Assembly: GCF_020966635.1 (NCBI RefSeq)
Contig: NZ_JAJKFQ010000001.1
Coordinates: forward strand, 868,001-932,000
Length of the DNA: 64,000 nucleotides
Direction: 5' to 3'
DNA from: Stieleria sp. JC731
Lineage (GTDB): Bacteria; Planctomycetota; Planctomycetia; Pirellulales; Pirellulaceae
Shown here: in pieces, positions 1-10,532 of the stretch
How positions within the stretch are numbered: position 1 is the first letter of the stretch
How the letters are laid out: the number at the start of each line of letters is the position of its first letter
Made by a program: the position numbers and the translations under genes
Notes under the pieces: model-generated
The model's input: only the letters and a program-made list of their open reading frames with translations
What the model was told of the DNA's origin: nothing
Databases searched by the model: none

Positions 1-654
1 TTCGGGCAACGCTAAAATGTTGGACCCTGTGCGTGTCAGGAACGCTTTCAGGGACGTCGATGCGACCGTAATATCGATAAACCGAACCGGTAGAACCTGA
101 GTCACGGCGGCCGCAGGACCATTGCGGCGTGAGACTTCGGCGGCGTTTCCGGCTGGAGCTTGACTGACGATGTCGGCTATGTCGACAACACGTTTCCAGC
201 CCGGCACATCGCTATCAACGATTGCCAAGTTGGCTTCGCGAAGCAGGCTGCCTAGCAATGTTGGAAGAACTTTTTTGGGAAGCTTCGCCGGTGTGTAAAC
301 GGTAACGTCACGACGGGCGATGTCGGTTCCGTGCAGAAATCGAACATCGAGTTCTTGGCTCATCAAGTCCAGCAAGGTCGTGACCTTGACCGTGCCAGAC
401 AGATTCAATTCGACGATCGCATCGCCATCGATTTCATCGGCCAGCGACTGCGCAGACACGACACCTGAATTGCTAGCTGGTATCACGATCAGCAGGGGAA
501 GTACCAGCAGCAAGCAGCAAACATGTCCTACGCCTGTTGTAAAAGGCGAAAACTTCGTTTGGTTTATTCTGCTAGCAAATCCATGCACGACGTCGATCTT
601 CGGGGGCTGGAGAGACGCTAGGTTCTGATCACTGATTAACGAGAAGCACCGCAT
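1..654 (-). CDS. Secretin (GspD-like) N-terminal part, cut by window edge
   Basis: The first 218 residues of a minus-strand protein that runs off the left edge. The ATG is at 652-654. About 57 residues in comes a strongly hydrophobic signal-anchor segment (CCLLLVLPLLIVIP), so either the N-region is long or a later GTG (586-588) is the true start. After it comes a short beta/alpha module (VELNLSGTVKVTTLLDLMSQ), followed by VYTPAKLPKKVLPTLLGSLL and a VTQVLPVRFIDITVAS segment. This is the N0/N1 pattern of type II secretion or pilus secretins: an outer-membrane pore-forming protein whose C-terminal barrel would lie outside the window. It lies 210 nt downstream of the giant TPR gene on the same strand and is possibly co-transcribed. 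The secretin call is an inference from the N-domain pattern only. Confidence 0.6.
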   Translation of the reverse strand, partial: MRCFSLISDQNLASLQPPKIDVVHGFASRINQTKFSPFTTGVGHVCCLLLVLPLLIVIPASNSGVVSAQSLADEIDGDAIVELNLSGTVKVTTLLDLMSQELDVRFLHGTDIARRDVTVYTPAKLPKKVLPTLLGSLLREANLAIVDSDVPGWKRVVDIADIVSQAPAGNAAEVSRRNGPAAAVTQVLPVRFIDITVASTSLKAFLTRTGSNILALPE

Positions 655-864
655 CGCGTGTTTGGCGTATCCGAACGCTGAACGGCTTATCCCGTCAAAG
701 GACGGTTCGCGATGCAATCCAGGTGATTAGGGAAACCTCCGTCTGGCGTCAATTCAAGCTGGGAAAGAATGAACTTGAAATGCCCTTAAATCTCCATTTC
801 GCGTGAATTCCATTCGGGGCAATTGCTGACGCAGGTTCGATCAGATGCGACTCCGCGACGATCG

Positions 865-3800
865 TCAGAAGCCAAAGCTCTTGAAAAACGACTCAACCTG
901 GGATTCGAGTTGTTGCGAAAACGTTTTTTCGTCTTTGACTTCGACTGCGGTCGTGAATAGACGCTGTTCGATGCGTCGCGCGATTTCGCGATGTCGGCCG
1001 AGAGTGTACTGATCAGACGCGATCAGTTTTTGCGTTCGAGTTAGCAACTGCGATGCGGCTTGGACGTCTTCTTTCGCGTAGCGATCGGCTTGGTTGACGA
1101 TCGGCCATAGCGTACGCATGCAGAGGTCCACCCGATCACTTTTTTGGTACGACTCCATTTGCATTTGCTGGGTGATGCTAACTGACCCTGTCTGGGTCGC
1201 CACGACTTCGGAATCAACGGAAGGAAGTTGTGCGTCAACCGCTTTGGCGAATTCATCGATCGCTTGATGCTGGAGCTTTTCGTCTTTGGAGACAAATGCC
1301 AGATCCATAACAATCGAAGCTAAGGTTGGTTCCGGGAGTGCAGACGTTCTTCTTGACTGAACTTCTTCGATCATTTGTGCGGTTGTGCCTGCCATATCGG
1401 ACAGTCTTGCCATCGCAATTGAAGCGGATTGAATGGTCCAGTTGGTGCGGTTGTTGTAGTTGTCATAATTTCGGTTCGATGCGATCCGTTTCGGAAATGC
1501 ATTGGTCTCAAGCAAAGAGTTTTCGGGAACCGTGATCGCCAACAATGTTTCGGCGAGTTCTGCCGCTAGTTCCGCATCGACTTCGTGTTCTTCGGAACCT
1601 GCAGGTTCCACTTTTGTGAACAAGGTGAGGTCTTCGGTGTCAAATGCCGAGGACCAATTTTTGATGATTTCGTGAACCTTGACCGCGAACTGATCGCGTT
1701 CCGAATCGGCATTTGTGTTGTTGTAGGATTGTGATCGGTTTTGTGAGATCGCAAACGGGTCCCGATCGCTCGTCATTAACGTGATGGGCAATCCATGTTG
1801 GAGGCCAATGCGAAGCGCTTTTGCCGAAGATGCGTACTTACCACGTTTGGCAAACGAATTTGCCAATCCCAAGCAGAATTGAACTTCTTCACTGTTTAGC
1901 TTCGATTGTGCGCTGGAATTTTTCTCGAGCAACTCCAGGGCTTCCAGCATCTTTTCATCAGTGCCGACGCCGAGTGCCATCACGGCCAGTTCCAAAGAAC
2001 GGTCTCCGGTAAGGCTGGCAATCATCCCGAGGCGTTCGGACAAACGCTCCGTAACGGAAGCTGCGTCTGGGTGGTCAGAGACTTTTGCAGCCAGCATGGG
2101 GACCAGCAAGTCGTTGAAACTGTCGATTGATTTGAACTCGCCTTTTTCGACTGCTGCAGACAATGATTTTTCGTCAGGGATCGCGTTGACGAGTTTGTCT
2201 AGCGGTTCGGAGATGGTGACTTCGATCGAGGGTTCCAAAGCAAGCACCAGCTGAAGTGCAGCGAGTGAGATTACATCTGGCGAGTCGGCGAGAGCCGTTT
2301 GTAGTGACTTCATGATGAGTTCAATGGTCGCTCTTCCTTCGTCCGAAGAACGAGCCTGTTGCAGTGCCAAAATCAAGCTTGGGAGATCATCGTTTTGCCG
2401 AGCACCGGCAGGCTTGATGTCCATTAAACGGAAGTCAGCGATCTTGTCACTTTCAAGCAAACGTTGGTTGATGACTTTCAGGTAATCAACGGCCGCTTCG
2501 CTGTTGATCGCTTCTTTCGCTTTGTCGCTGGCTTTGGTGAATTGCTCAAGTGTGTTGCTTGAACCGCCCCATCGTCTGGCTCGTTCGAACTTGTCAGGTG
2601 CCGAGATGACGCCTTGATAAACCACATACGCATCGATTGGGAAATCGTACTTGGCAAGCATGTCAGCCACTTGCTTGATCTCGTTGAGCTCTTGGTAGTC
2701 TCCATAGCCGGGGTTGTGGACATTGTCTTCGGAGTGGTCAATTCTTGCAAAAGCCCGCAACATGGTGTCTCGTGCTTCTGAACGCAGTCCTTCTTCATTG
2801 AGATGATAAATCAGTCTCGCTTCGGGAGAGTACCGGATCGCGGTACGCAAGGAACCCGGATCGGACGACGCGGCTCTATAGATGGATAGCAACAGTTCGG
2901 TTTTATCGTCGATCGCATACTCGTCATCTTCTAGCATCAGGCCCACTTGCCAGATTAATGACACGGATACCTTTTTGACCGTTTGGTCAAACTCTTCGTT
3001 GAACAGCGTTGTAATCGTTTTGTATGAATCTTCTCGCGATTGTTCATCCGAAAGGTTGATCAATGCCAGGACGAGTTTCCCCGTTTGCCCCTGAGTTTCC
3101 GGATTCGAGCTGATTGCCGCTTGAGCACTTTCGATCATCAACTGCCGATAGTTTTTATTTCGCTCCAAAATTGGTAACAGCTGGTCTAAGCCACCTTTTG
3201 CCTTACCGTCAGACATGTAACTTCGGATTTGCCAAAATTGAGCATCTTTGGAAAAGGCTTGCTCACCGCTTGCGGAATCCATGATCGCCTTATCGACCTC
3301 AGGAAGTTTCTCCCTTTCACTTGCCGGGATCTGTTGGCAGATCGAGAATAAGTAGTTGTCGATATCTGAGCGTGTAATCATGCGACGGATGAACTTGCGT
3401 TTTTGGTCGCTATAAATATTGGTCTTATTGCGTCCCATTCGTATCAATTCGTCGATACGATACGAGGGAATCGAACGGGGATCCATTTTGTTGAGGATCT
3501 CGTATGCAAAATCTGTGTCGGTCAGCTGCCGCGCCGGTGTGTACATGTCATAAAAACGGCTACTGAATTGGCTTGGATCTTTTTCGTAGGCCAACAAATA
3601 GTTGCGTACTGCTTCCTTCTCGTTGCCAGCTTGTTTGAATGCAGCAGCACGAGCGAGCAACTGTGTTGGCAGCGCTCGGTCGTCGCTCTTCGTGATGTTT
3701 TTCGCTAGCTCATCAGCTTTCGCTTTCTGTCCCGCGGCTGTGTAGAGTTCCATCAACTCGGTATTGGCGGCGACGGAGTTGGGAGCCAGCTTGACGCGGC

Positions 3801-6800
3801 GTTCGGCGCGTTCGATCAATTGGTCAAGTTTCTCGGCCGAACGCAGGATCGAGACGACTTGTCGGCGATAGTAGTCGGCGTTGCTTGTGCCTGATCGCCC
3901 GCTATTGAGACGCTGCAGCACCGAGTAGGCGACTTCGGCAGCTGCTTCTTTGTCACCGCTGCTTAAAAAGGCATTGGCGATTTGGATTTCGGTTCGTTCA
4001 TCTTTCCTTTTACCACCACGCAGACGTTGCATCATGGCTTTGGATTGTTCCTGCATCCCCAACTGTCGCATTTGTTCGGCGAGTGCCAATTGAGTCATTG
4101 TGTCGATTCGCAAGCCAAAGAGTCGTTCCGCCGCTGTACGGGCCCGATCGGCGTCTCCGATACGAGACGCTAGGTTCATCGCGGCCATTTCCTTTCGAAC
4201 CAGCATGGCACTGTCGAGCGGTTCAAAAGAGTCGAGTTTTTCCAACGCGATTTTGGGGCGTGCGACTTCGCTGGCCAGCCTGGCCTGTTCGATTTTTAAA
4301 TCGATGTCTTCTGGGAAATCATTGCAGAGCTGGTTGATCCGCTGGTAGCAACCCAGTGCGTCCTCGTTCCACCAGTGTGCATAGGCGGCCAGGACGCGGC
4401 GAGTTTTCTGCTCGCGATCGGTTGCGCCGTCAACAGGTTCGTCCAGCCAAGCGACGATCTCATCAGTCATGTTGAAGGTCGCGTTGCCGGAGTTATTGCC
4501 TGTCTTGCCGGGTAGGAATGTGCTCAGTTCCGTGATGGCCTGCTGTGGAATCAAGTCAGACGAAAGCGGGCATTTGATGGTGACGTTGTAATAGCCCCCG
4601 TTTGAGCTTCGAACATAAGTCGTCGCGGTACCGTCGGTTAGCTTGCTGCGCCCCGACGTCGATGAGGATGGCGAATTGCAGGCTTCGGAAATACATGCGT
4701 CAAACAGCTCACGCTTGTGTTTTTCGTAGATCTCCGATTCAACATTGTTTCCATGCCGCAGCGTGCCAGTCAGGCCTTGAAGGCTTGATCCGCTATACTT
4801 ACCGACCAGTTCGTCGTTGCGAGCCGCTGGAAGAAGTCGCGGGATGAGTGCTTCGGACTCTTCTTGCCGACTGAGTGATGCGTAAAACTTGACCGCGTTC
4901 AAGATTTCAACCATCGAGGCATCAGCCGATGGATCAGTTAGTGCATACTCAGCAGCTTTATTGGGTTCGTTGCGTAATTCGAATTGGTTGGCAAGAACCA
5001 ATTTGTATTCGGCAACCGTTTGCCATGTTGTATTCGTACGAGTGCTTTTGTCGGCTTCGTCTGCAGAGATCGCCTGCTGGTACTGCTGCTTGACCAAGTT
5101 CAACTGCTTGTCTGTGAAGACTTGCTTTTTTGGTGATCGACGGTATTCGGAAAACAACATGCTTCGAAGAAGATGGTCCGCACCGGTTGGGTCCAGTTCC
5201 GCCAATCGCCAGGTGTATTCTCGCTGTTGATCTTTGTATTCCTGGCTAACAAATTGCTGGAATCGTTGCTTCGTGAAATTTTCGAGGCAGGTCATGATCG
5301 CACGATGTTCCCAGATCGTACTCGCGTCATCGATATCCGATGGCTGGGGGATCGCGTACTTGGACTCTAGCAGTTCAAGGATCTGTTTATTGGCATCTGG
5401 TTCGGGTTTCTGTTTGTAGATCGCGACGAACTCGAGCGTCGCAGCGATCACCTTGGCGTGTCCAAAATTCAGCGCTTCGCTAATCCGTTCTGCATACGTC
5501 GAATAGGAAGAGTTCCGATAACTGCCTAGCCGATATTTACGTGCAAAGGTGTAGTTGTGGCTGTACCAGCGCGTCGGAGGGATTGCGGCGGCAGAAGCAT
5601 TCGATCTTGAACCGGTGGTTTGTCGTGCCATCGTGGGCGCTTTGGTGTCCACCGGAATCTGCATCTGCCGAACTTCATTAATTAACTCGATGACGCGATC
5701 GAAGGTTTGGGACATCGCCTCTTCTTCGGAGATTTCACCGTCTTCGTTTGCCGGCAGCGGCGAATCGATCAACAGTTGTGCGAGAGCCAGTTTGACATCC
5801 CAAAGCGTTGGGTCTTGTTTGATCGCAGCCTTGCAAATCGCGATCGCAGTCTCGGTATCGGATCGGCGAACGGAACCGCGAATCATGTTGCCCAAACGTC
5901 CCGGATCGGTCGCCAGTGAGATGCGATCGGTCAGTGCGGTCTCGATATCGATTAGACCGGCGTCGAGTTGTAATTGCACAAGCTTAAAGCGGTTTTCGGG
6001 AGTGTCTTCAAGCCCAGTAATCCGCTGTTGGTATTCCGCCGCGTCGGTGACTTCTGAAGCAAGGTCGCATACCCGAACCATATTTTCCAACAGCGGAACA
6101 TCGCGTGGTGCGTTCGCTACAGCCGGGTCGAGAACTTTGATGGCCGAGCCGTAGTCTTCGATCGATTCGTAAGCCGCGGCGGTTAGTAGGGTGATCGAAC
6201 GCTCATCGACGTCATCATTTCGCATCTCTTCGATACGACGAATCAATTCATCGACTTCGGTTTTGCGATCGTAAAGCGGCGCGAGTGCCTGGATGATCGG
6301 CAGTTGTTCGTCCAGTTTGCTGGTATAGCGGATCGCTTGCCAATAAACTTCGATTGCTTCGTCGGTTCGGTAGCGATCGGCAAACGCCGATGCCAACATT
6401 CGCCGGCTTAGGTTGTCCCGTGGCGCAATTGTCATCGCTTTACGCAGCGCCGTAATGGCGGTGTCGTCACGTCCCATCCGGAATGCATGACGGGCGAGGA
6501 ATTGATACGACTCAGCACTCGCCGGATTGGTCTTGATCAATTCGTTGCACGTTTCGATCGCTTGATCGACCTGTCCCAAACGCATTTGCAGTTCGGCAAC
6601 ACGCTGAAGGTGATTGGACCGAAATCGGGTGTCGACTTTTGCGAGGTGTTTGAACTTTTCGGCTGCATCGCCGATTCGGTTTTGACGTTCGGCGATTTCC
6701 GCAGCGATCAGTAAGATGTCGATCGAATCGGGCGATTGTTGTAAAGCTTTGTCGATCGCCGCGTAGGCTTCGGTCAAGTCGCCCGCAGCAGCATGCAGCA

Positions 6801-8601
6801 TCGCCAGGATACGTTGGTTTTCTGCGCTCGGATCGTTCGCTTTGCGTTTGTTGATTTCGTCGGTCAGAGTGCCCGCGGCCGCGTAGGTGCTGATCTGATC
6901 TCGAAGCAGTTGCTCTTTTTCATCGGGCGTTTCGGCAAGTTCGGCCGCATGTTGCAAGCGGGCGAAAGCTTCATCGAACTTTTCGGATTCACGAAGCAGT
7001 TTCGTGAACCGCAACTCTTGATCGAACGTCAAGTCATATTCGGATGCATCGCTCCAGGCTTGCAGTGCCCGATCGGTTTCTTTGAAGGTTTGATAGATTT
7101 CTGCCAATCGCACCAGCGAACCTGCATCGCGACGGTCGTCACTGGCGATGGATTCCCACATCTGAAATGCGTCGGACTTGCGATCGAGCTGAAAGAAATA
7201 CTCGCCAAGGTATTCACGGTACTGCGGCGATGATTCATCAGCAGTGATTGCTTTTTGGTAAAGTTCGATCGCTCGATCGGTTTGGTCGATCGAACGCATG
7301 GCATCGGCGATTTGTGACAGCGTCACGGCGTCTTTGGATCGTTCATCGGCCAATCGCATCCAGATTTCCGCTGCCGCCTGGTTCCGCTCGATGACAGGTC
7401 GTTCGCTATCCTCAAGCAGCACTTTTCCCCAACGCAGCAGGTAGTCGGGGTTTCCCGGATCGAGTTCGTTCAGCTTGGCGTATTGCTGGGCCGCCGCAGC
7501 CATCTCACCTTGGTTTCGCAGAACGTCGATCAGCGTTAGACGCACGTCGGTGTTGTCGGGGGCTTTCGCAAGGGCCGATCGCAGCGTTTCTTCCGCATCA
7601 TCGAGCCGTCTTGAGGTGATGTAGATTCTGCCTAGCCGGATTTGCAGTTCTAGATTGTCAGGAGTCTCCGCAAGTTTGTTCTCGTAATACGTTGCTAGAG
7701 CGTCGTAGTCACCAGACTTTAAAAAGCCTTCTTCGATGCGTTGGCGAACATTGTTGTAAAGCCAGCTGCCTGGACGCAGGCGTTTCTGAATCGCCTCTAG
7801 GTCGGCCGTGCTTTCCTCGGGGTTGCCGAGTTGCCGTTTCATCTCTGCAGCTTGAATGGCAAACGCGACTTGTTGTTTGGCTTGTCGAGCTGTCTTGGCT
7901 AGCGTTTGGTATCGATCGAGTGCCGACTGGTAGTCGCCTTCTTCGGAAAGCGTGCGGGCGATTTGCCCACCGACTTTTAAATCGCCGGGGAACAGTTTTT
8001 CGAGTTTCTCCCACACCAGTAAAGCTTTTTCGCTTTGGCCGGCGCGTCCATACAGTCGTCCCAAATCGGTAAAGATCGGCAACGCTTCGTTGCGTGCAGG
8101 CTGGCGCTCGATGGCGCGTTCGAAAGCGGCAGCGGCGTCTTCGATTCGTCCAACCGCTAGCAAGCTTTTACCCAGCTGATAACTGACGATGGCATCATCG
8201 CTCAGCAGCGCTTCAGCTTTTTCGAATGCTTGTACCGCCAGGCCCGCTTGACCACGTTGCTGTTGCAGCAGTCCCAGGATCATCAATTTCGCACCGGAGT
8301 CGGGTGTGTTCTCGTCGACATTCAGCGATGCAAGTAGCTCATCGAGTGTACCGTTTTGAACATGATGCCCGTAAACGCGATCGAGCGCCGTCCCGGGTCG
8401 AGGACGACGTTCTAAAACTGACATGAAGCGAGCGACCAATTCAGCTTGCCGCTCGTCATCGGAAGATGACGCAGGCGTTTGTCCCGACGCGGTCATTGGC
8501 TTCAATAAAGAAGCAGGGCTACCCAAAAGGGTCGCTGAAAGAATCGCGATCGACGCCGAGCGAGATCTCGGCCCAAGAAGAAGAAACCTTCTTGCGTGCA
8601 T
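865..8601 (-). CDS. Giant secreted TPR-repeat protein (2578 aa)
   Basis: The chosen ATG (8599-8601) has AGGA about 8 nt upstream and opens a signal-peptide-like N-terminus (MHARRFLLLGPRSRSAS, hydrophobic run, then SGQTPASS). An upstream in-frame ATG would add 29 residues without a signal. From about residue 60 to 900 the protein is a near-continuous array of tetratricopeptide helices (for example SYQLGKSLLAVGRIEDAAAA, LQIRLGRIYITSRRLDDAEE). Further helical TPR-like stretches occur to the C-terminus, with a less regular central part around residues 1040-1150. It is probably an exported protein-protein interaction scaffold. No catalytic motif was seen. Large TPR proteins are common in Pirellulaceae. 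The downstream neighbour on the same strand is a secretin, suggesting an envelope or secretion role, but that link is inference. Confidence 0.85.
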   Translation of the reverse strand: MHARRFLLLGPRSRSASIAILSATLLGSPASLLKPMTASGQTPASSSDDERQAELVARFMSVLERRPRPGTALDRVYGHHVQNGTLDELLASLNVDENTPDSGAKLMILGLLQQQRGQAGLAVQAFEKAEALLSDDAIVSYQLGKSLLAVGRIEDAAAAFERAIERQPARNEALPIFTDLGRLYGRAGQSEKALLVWEKLEKLFPGDLKVGGQIARTLSEEGDYQSALDRYQTLAKTARQAKQQVAFAIQAAEMKRQLGNPEESTADLEAIQKRLRPGSWLYNNVRQRIEEGFLKSGDYDALATYYENKLAETPDNLELQIRLGRIYITSRRLDDAEETLRSALAKAPDNTDVRLTLIDVLRNQGEMAAAAQQYAKLNELDPGNPDYLLRWGKVLLEDSERPVIERNQAAAEIWMRLADERSKDAVTLSQIADAMRSIDQTDRAIELYQKAITADESSPQYREYLGEYFFQLDRKSDAFQMWESIASDDRRDAGSLVRLAEIYQTFKETDRALQAWSDASEYDLTFDQELRFTKLLRESEKFDEAFARLQHAAELAETPDEKEQLLRDQISTYAAAGTLTDEINKRKANDPSAENQRILAMLHAAAGDLTEAYAAIDKALQQSPDSIDILLIAAEIAERQNRIGDAAEKFKHLAKVDTRFRSNHLQRVAELQMRLGQVDQAIETCNELIKTNPASAESYQFLARHAFRMGRDDTAITALRKAMTIAPRDNLSRRMLASAFADRYRTDEAIEVYWQAIRYTSKLDEQLPIIQALAPLYDRKTEVDELIRRIEEMRNDDVDERSITLLTAAAYESIEDYGSAIKVLDPAVANAPRDVPLLENMVRVCDLASEVTDAAEYQQRITGLEDTPENRFKLVQLQLDAGLIDIETALTDRISLATDPGRLGNMIRGSVRRSDTETAIAICKAAIKQDPTLWDVKLALAQLLIDSPLPANEDGEISEEEAMSQTFDRVIELINEVRQMQIPVDTKAPTMARQTTGSRSNASAAAIPPTRWYSHNYTFARKYRLGSYRNSSYSTYAERISEALNFGHAKVIAATLEFVAIYKQKPEPDANKQILELLESKYAIPQPSDIDDASTIWEHRAIMTCLENFTKQRFQQFVSQEYKDQQREYTWRLAELDPTGADHLLRSMLFSEYRRSPKKQVFTDKQLNLVKQQYQQAISADEADKSTRTNTTWQTVAEYKLVLANQFELRNEPNKAAEYALTDPSADASMVEILNAVKFYASLSRQEESEALIPRLLPAARNDELVGKYSGSSLQGLTGTLRHGNNVESEIYEKHKRELFDACISEACNSPSSSTSGRSKLTDGTATTYVRSSNGGYYNVTIKCPLSSDLIPQQAITELSTFLPGKTGNNSGNATFNMTDEIVAWLDEPVDGATDREQKTRRVLAAYAHWWNEDALGCYQRINQLCNDFPEDIDLKIEQARLASEVARPKIALEKLDSFEPLDSAMLVRKEMAAMNLASRIGDADRARTAAERLFGLRIDTMTQLALAEQMRQLGMQEQSKAMMQRLRGGKRKDERTEIQIANAFLSSGDKEAAAEVAYSVLQRLNSGRSGTSNADYYRRQVVSILRSAEKLDQLIERAERRVKLAPNSVAANTELMELYTAAGQKAKADELAKNITKSDDRALPTQLLARAAAFKQAGNEKEAVRNYLLAYEKDPSQFSSRFYDMYTPARQLTDTDFAYEILNKMDPRSIPSYRIDELIRMGRNKTNIYSDQKRKFIRRMITRSDIDNYLFSICQQIPASEREKLPEVDKAIMDSASGEQAFSKDAQFWQIRSYMSDGKAKGGLDQLLPILERNKNYRQLMIESAQAAISSNPETQGQTGKLVLALINLSDEQSREDSYKTITTLFNEEFDQTVKKVSVSLIWQVGLMLEDDEYAIDDKTELLLSIYRAASSDPGSLRTAIRYSPEARLIYHLNEEGLRSEARDTMLRAFARIDHSEDNVHNPGYGDYQELNEIKQVADMLAKYDFPIDAYVVYQGVISAPDKFERARRWGGSSNTLEQFTKASDKAKEAINSEAAVDYLKVINQRLLESDKIADFRLMDIKPAGARQNDDLPSLILALQQARSSDEGRATIELIMKSLQTALADSPDVISLAALQLVLALEPSIEVTISEPLDKLVNAIPDEKSLSAAVEKGEFKSIDSFNDLLVPMLAAKVSDHPDAASVTERLSERLGMIASLTGDRSLELAVMALGVGTDEKMLEALELLEKNSSAQSKLNSEEVQFCLGLANSFAKRGKYASSAKALRIGLQHGLPITLMTSDRDPFAISQNRSQSYNNTNADSERDQFAVKVHEIIKNWSSAFDTEDLTLFTKVEPAGSEEHEVDAELAAELAETLLAITVPENSLLETNAFPKRIASNRNYDNYNNRTNWTIQSASIAMARLSDMAGTTAQMIEEVQSRRTSALPEPTLASIVMDLAFVSKDEKLQHQAIDEFAKAVDAQLPSVDSEVVATQTGSVSITQQMQMESYQKSDRVDLCMRTLWPIVNQADRYAKEDVQAASQLLTRTQKLIASDQYTLGRHREIARRIEQRLFTTAVEVKDEKTFSQQLESQVESFFKSFGF

Positions 8602-8758
8602 ATCAGTTTCCTGAAGATATGTAGACGGTTGGTCGGTTTCCCCAGTATGGCGGGGAGGGGACATCAGACGCAAACAAAATTTAGACAAGAAGGCTATGGT
8701 TTTGTCGCCGTCGGTTTTGCCACGACTTCGGCCGAGTGTTTCGGTTTGTTAGCCGAGA

Positions 8759-9253
8759 TTAATCTTCATCGAAGAAGCGTATCGCCAACGGATACGACCA
8801 AAGCGTGTCGTTGTTGCATTTGATTGCGGCGATGATCGGGAACAGAATTCCGAGCACCGCAATGACTGGGATCAACAGGAACCCCACCAGGAACATGCAA
8901 AGGATGCCAATCACCAAACCGTAGATCAGCTCGCTGATCAGCCAGTTCATCATCCGATTGCCGTGGCGTCGAACTAAGTCAGATTCCTCTTTACCCAGAA
9001 TCCACATGCCGATCGGAACCACGACGCCCAACATCGAAAGGACTAGCAACTGTGAAAGATGCATCAGCGTACAGAACGTCTTCTCGTCGATCCCCAAGAC
9101 CAAGCCGTCGCCCTGATGCAGCGATCCCGAACCATAGGGGTTATGTGTCTGGCCGCCGAGTACTTTTCGTTTCGCTTCATCAAATTCCGCTTCCGTCAGG
9201 CTACCCTGGTCACGGAGCTGTTGAAGTCGGTCGAGTTCGTCTGTAATAGTCAT
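8759..9253 (-). CDS. SHOCT plus DUF4870 (Tic20-like) membrane protein
   Basis: A 164-residue protein. The ATG at 9251-9253 is preceded by a clear AGGAG with a 7-nt spacer, so the longer upstream reading is rejected. Residues 1-30 (ITDELDRLQQLRDQGSLTEAEFDEAK, split here only by reading) form a SHOCT-type short helical oligomerisation motif. Residues about 60-164 hold three to four hydrophobic segments with the MHLSQL...GVVVPIGMWILGK pattern typical of DUF4870/Tic20-like membrane proteins. Function is unknown in the family; it is a small inner-membrane protein. It lies 157 nt upstream of the giant TPR gene on the same strand and is divergent from the S4 protein gene. Confidence 0.8.
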   Translation of the reverse strand: MTITDELDRLQQLRDQGSLTEAEFDEAKRKVLGGQTHNPYGSGSLHQGDGLVLGIDEKTFCTLMHLSQLLVLSMLGVVVPIGMWILGKEESDLVRRHGNRMMNWLISELIYGLVIGILCMFLVGFLLIPVIAVLGILFPIIAAIKCNNDTLWSYPLAIRFFDED

Positions 9254-9524
9254 TTTAAAGCTCCTGCGCTCTCTGCTCCTGCAACTGGGGCAGGGCGAAA
9301 CGTTTTTATAAGGACTCACGGTGGAGTCCATCGCTCCTATCCCTGCTTATCAATGCACAATTTGGGCCGGTCTTAGGCGCGGCACAGAGGGTCCGGAGTC
9401 GGCAGAATCGCTGCGTTTGCCGATTGCTCCAAAACCGTTTCCCACTGATAATTGGCGGACAGTCGCTGGTTTGAAGCGACTTTTTAGCGGCAAGTGTGTC
9501 GCAGCGAGAACAGCCCGAGCCAAG

Positions 9525-9788
9525 ATGCCTGAACACCACGAACAGAATTCTCTTTCCAGCGAAGACGGAAATGCGTCAAATCCCCCGCTGATGATGCGAC
9601 TTGACGATGTGCTCAAACGCGCCGGGTGGGTCGGAACAGGTGGACAGGCGAAGATCTGGATTCAGGACGGAGAGGTTACGGTCAATGGAATCGTCGAAAC
9701 CCGACGTCGAAAGCAGATTTTCCTTGGTGACACCGTCCAAGCGATGGGTGAAAGCCTGATTTTGGATGCCACGTTTTTTGATAGTTAG
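9525..9788 (+). CDS. S4-domain RNA-binding protein (YbcJ-like)
   Basis: An 87-residue basic protein built almost entirely of one S4 RNA-binding domain: MRLDDVLKRAGWVGTGGQAK, then a W-I-Q-D-G-E-V-T-V-N-G strand and a V-E-T-R-R-R-K-Q basic loop ending in G-D-T-V. This matches the stand-alone S4 family (YbcJ/YaaA type), which binds structured RNA, probably rRNA. The start chosen is ATG 9525; an ATG at 9591 (MMRLDD) would also keep the whole domain. It lies 188 nt before infC on the same strand, a translation-related neighbourhood. Confidence 0.8.
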   Translation: MPEHHEQNSLSSEDGNASNPPLMMRLDDVLKRAGWVGTGGQAKIWIQDGEVTVNGIVETRRRKQIFLGDTVQAMGESLILDATFFDS

Positions 9789-9976
9789 GCGAATTCTAGG
9801 GGATTCAAGCGATTTCACTGTTGACGCTCGCCGATCAACCATCGGATACTTGTCCCTTCGAGAGGTCTACTGTCGGACCAACCGACGCTCTCGACCGGTC
9901 GTTGAAGCCACAACGCACTGGATTAACGATTTCAAAAATGTCCGGATTGCCAGCCGGCAGGAGAAGAACGTCTTAA

Positions 9977-10507
9977 GTGGCATTGGCACGAAGAAACAAC
10001 CAGCCAGACAACCGCGACACGGTACGCATCAATTCAAATATACGAATCAGTCCCGTCCGGGTTGTAAGTGAAACAGGGGAGCAACTTGGAGTCATTTCGA
10101 CCGACGAGGCGCTCGACCGAGCGCGCGACGTAGGTCTGGACCTTGTCGAAGTCGCACCAAACGAACGTCCCCCGGTTTGCCGAATCATGGATTACGGCAA
10201 ATACAAGTACGACAAGAATAAAAAGACGAACCGCAACCAAAGTCATACCAAGACGAAAGAAATTCGGTTGCGTCCTAAAACCGGCGATGAAGATATTCGG
10301 ACCAAGATCCGTCGCGCCGAGAAGTTTCTCCAGCACAAAGACAAAGTGCAGGTCAGTGTCTTGTTCCGCGGTCGTGAGATGGCTCACATCGAAGAAGGCC
10401 GAAAGGTCATGGAACAAGTGATCGAGTTGCTCGAAGAGGTCGGTAAAGTCGAAACCGCACCGCAGCAACACGGCAAACGCATGATCTGTATGATCGCTCC
10501 GCGTTAG
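9977..10507 (+). CDS. infC: Translation initiation factor IF-3
   Basis: A 176-residue protein with both IF-3 domains. The N-domain runs from [20 protein letters not shown] through [20 protein letters not shown]; the basic linker is [15 protein letters not shown]; the C-domain holds [39 protein letters not shown] and a [14 protein letters not shown] end. It binds the 30S subunit and controls start-codon and initiator tRNA selection. The reading frame opens with GTG directly after an in-frame TAA. An AGGAG lies at 9959-9963, a rather long 13 nt away. No AUU/AUA start of the classic infC type is seen. rpmI and rplT, its usual partners, do not follow; a terminator does. Confidence 0.97.
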   Translation: MALARRNNQPDNRDTVRINSNIRISPVRVVSETGEQLGVISTDEALDRARDVGLDLVEVAPNERPPVCRIMDYGKYKYDKNKKTNRNQSHTKTKEIRLRPKTGDEDIRTKIRRAEKFLQHKDKVQVSVLFRGREMAHIEEGRKVMEQVIELLEEVGKVETAPQQHGKRMICMIAPR

Positions 10508-10532
10508 TCTTCATCGGCTGCCGCCTAAACAG

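Noticed and set aside
7709-8014. Frames on both strands inside the giant TPR gene
   Set aside because: Shadows of the TPR coding frame with no independent start signals.
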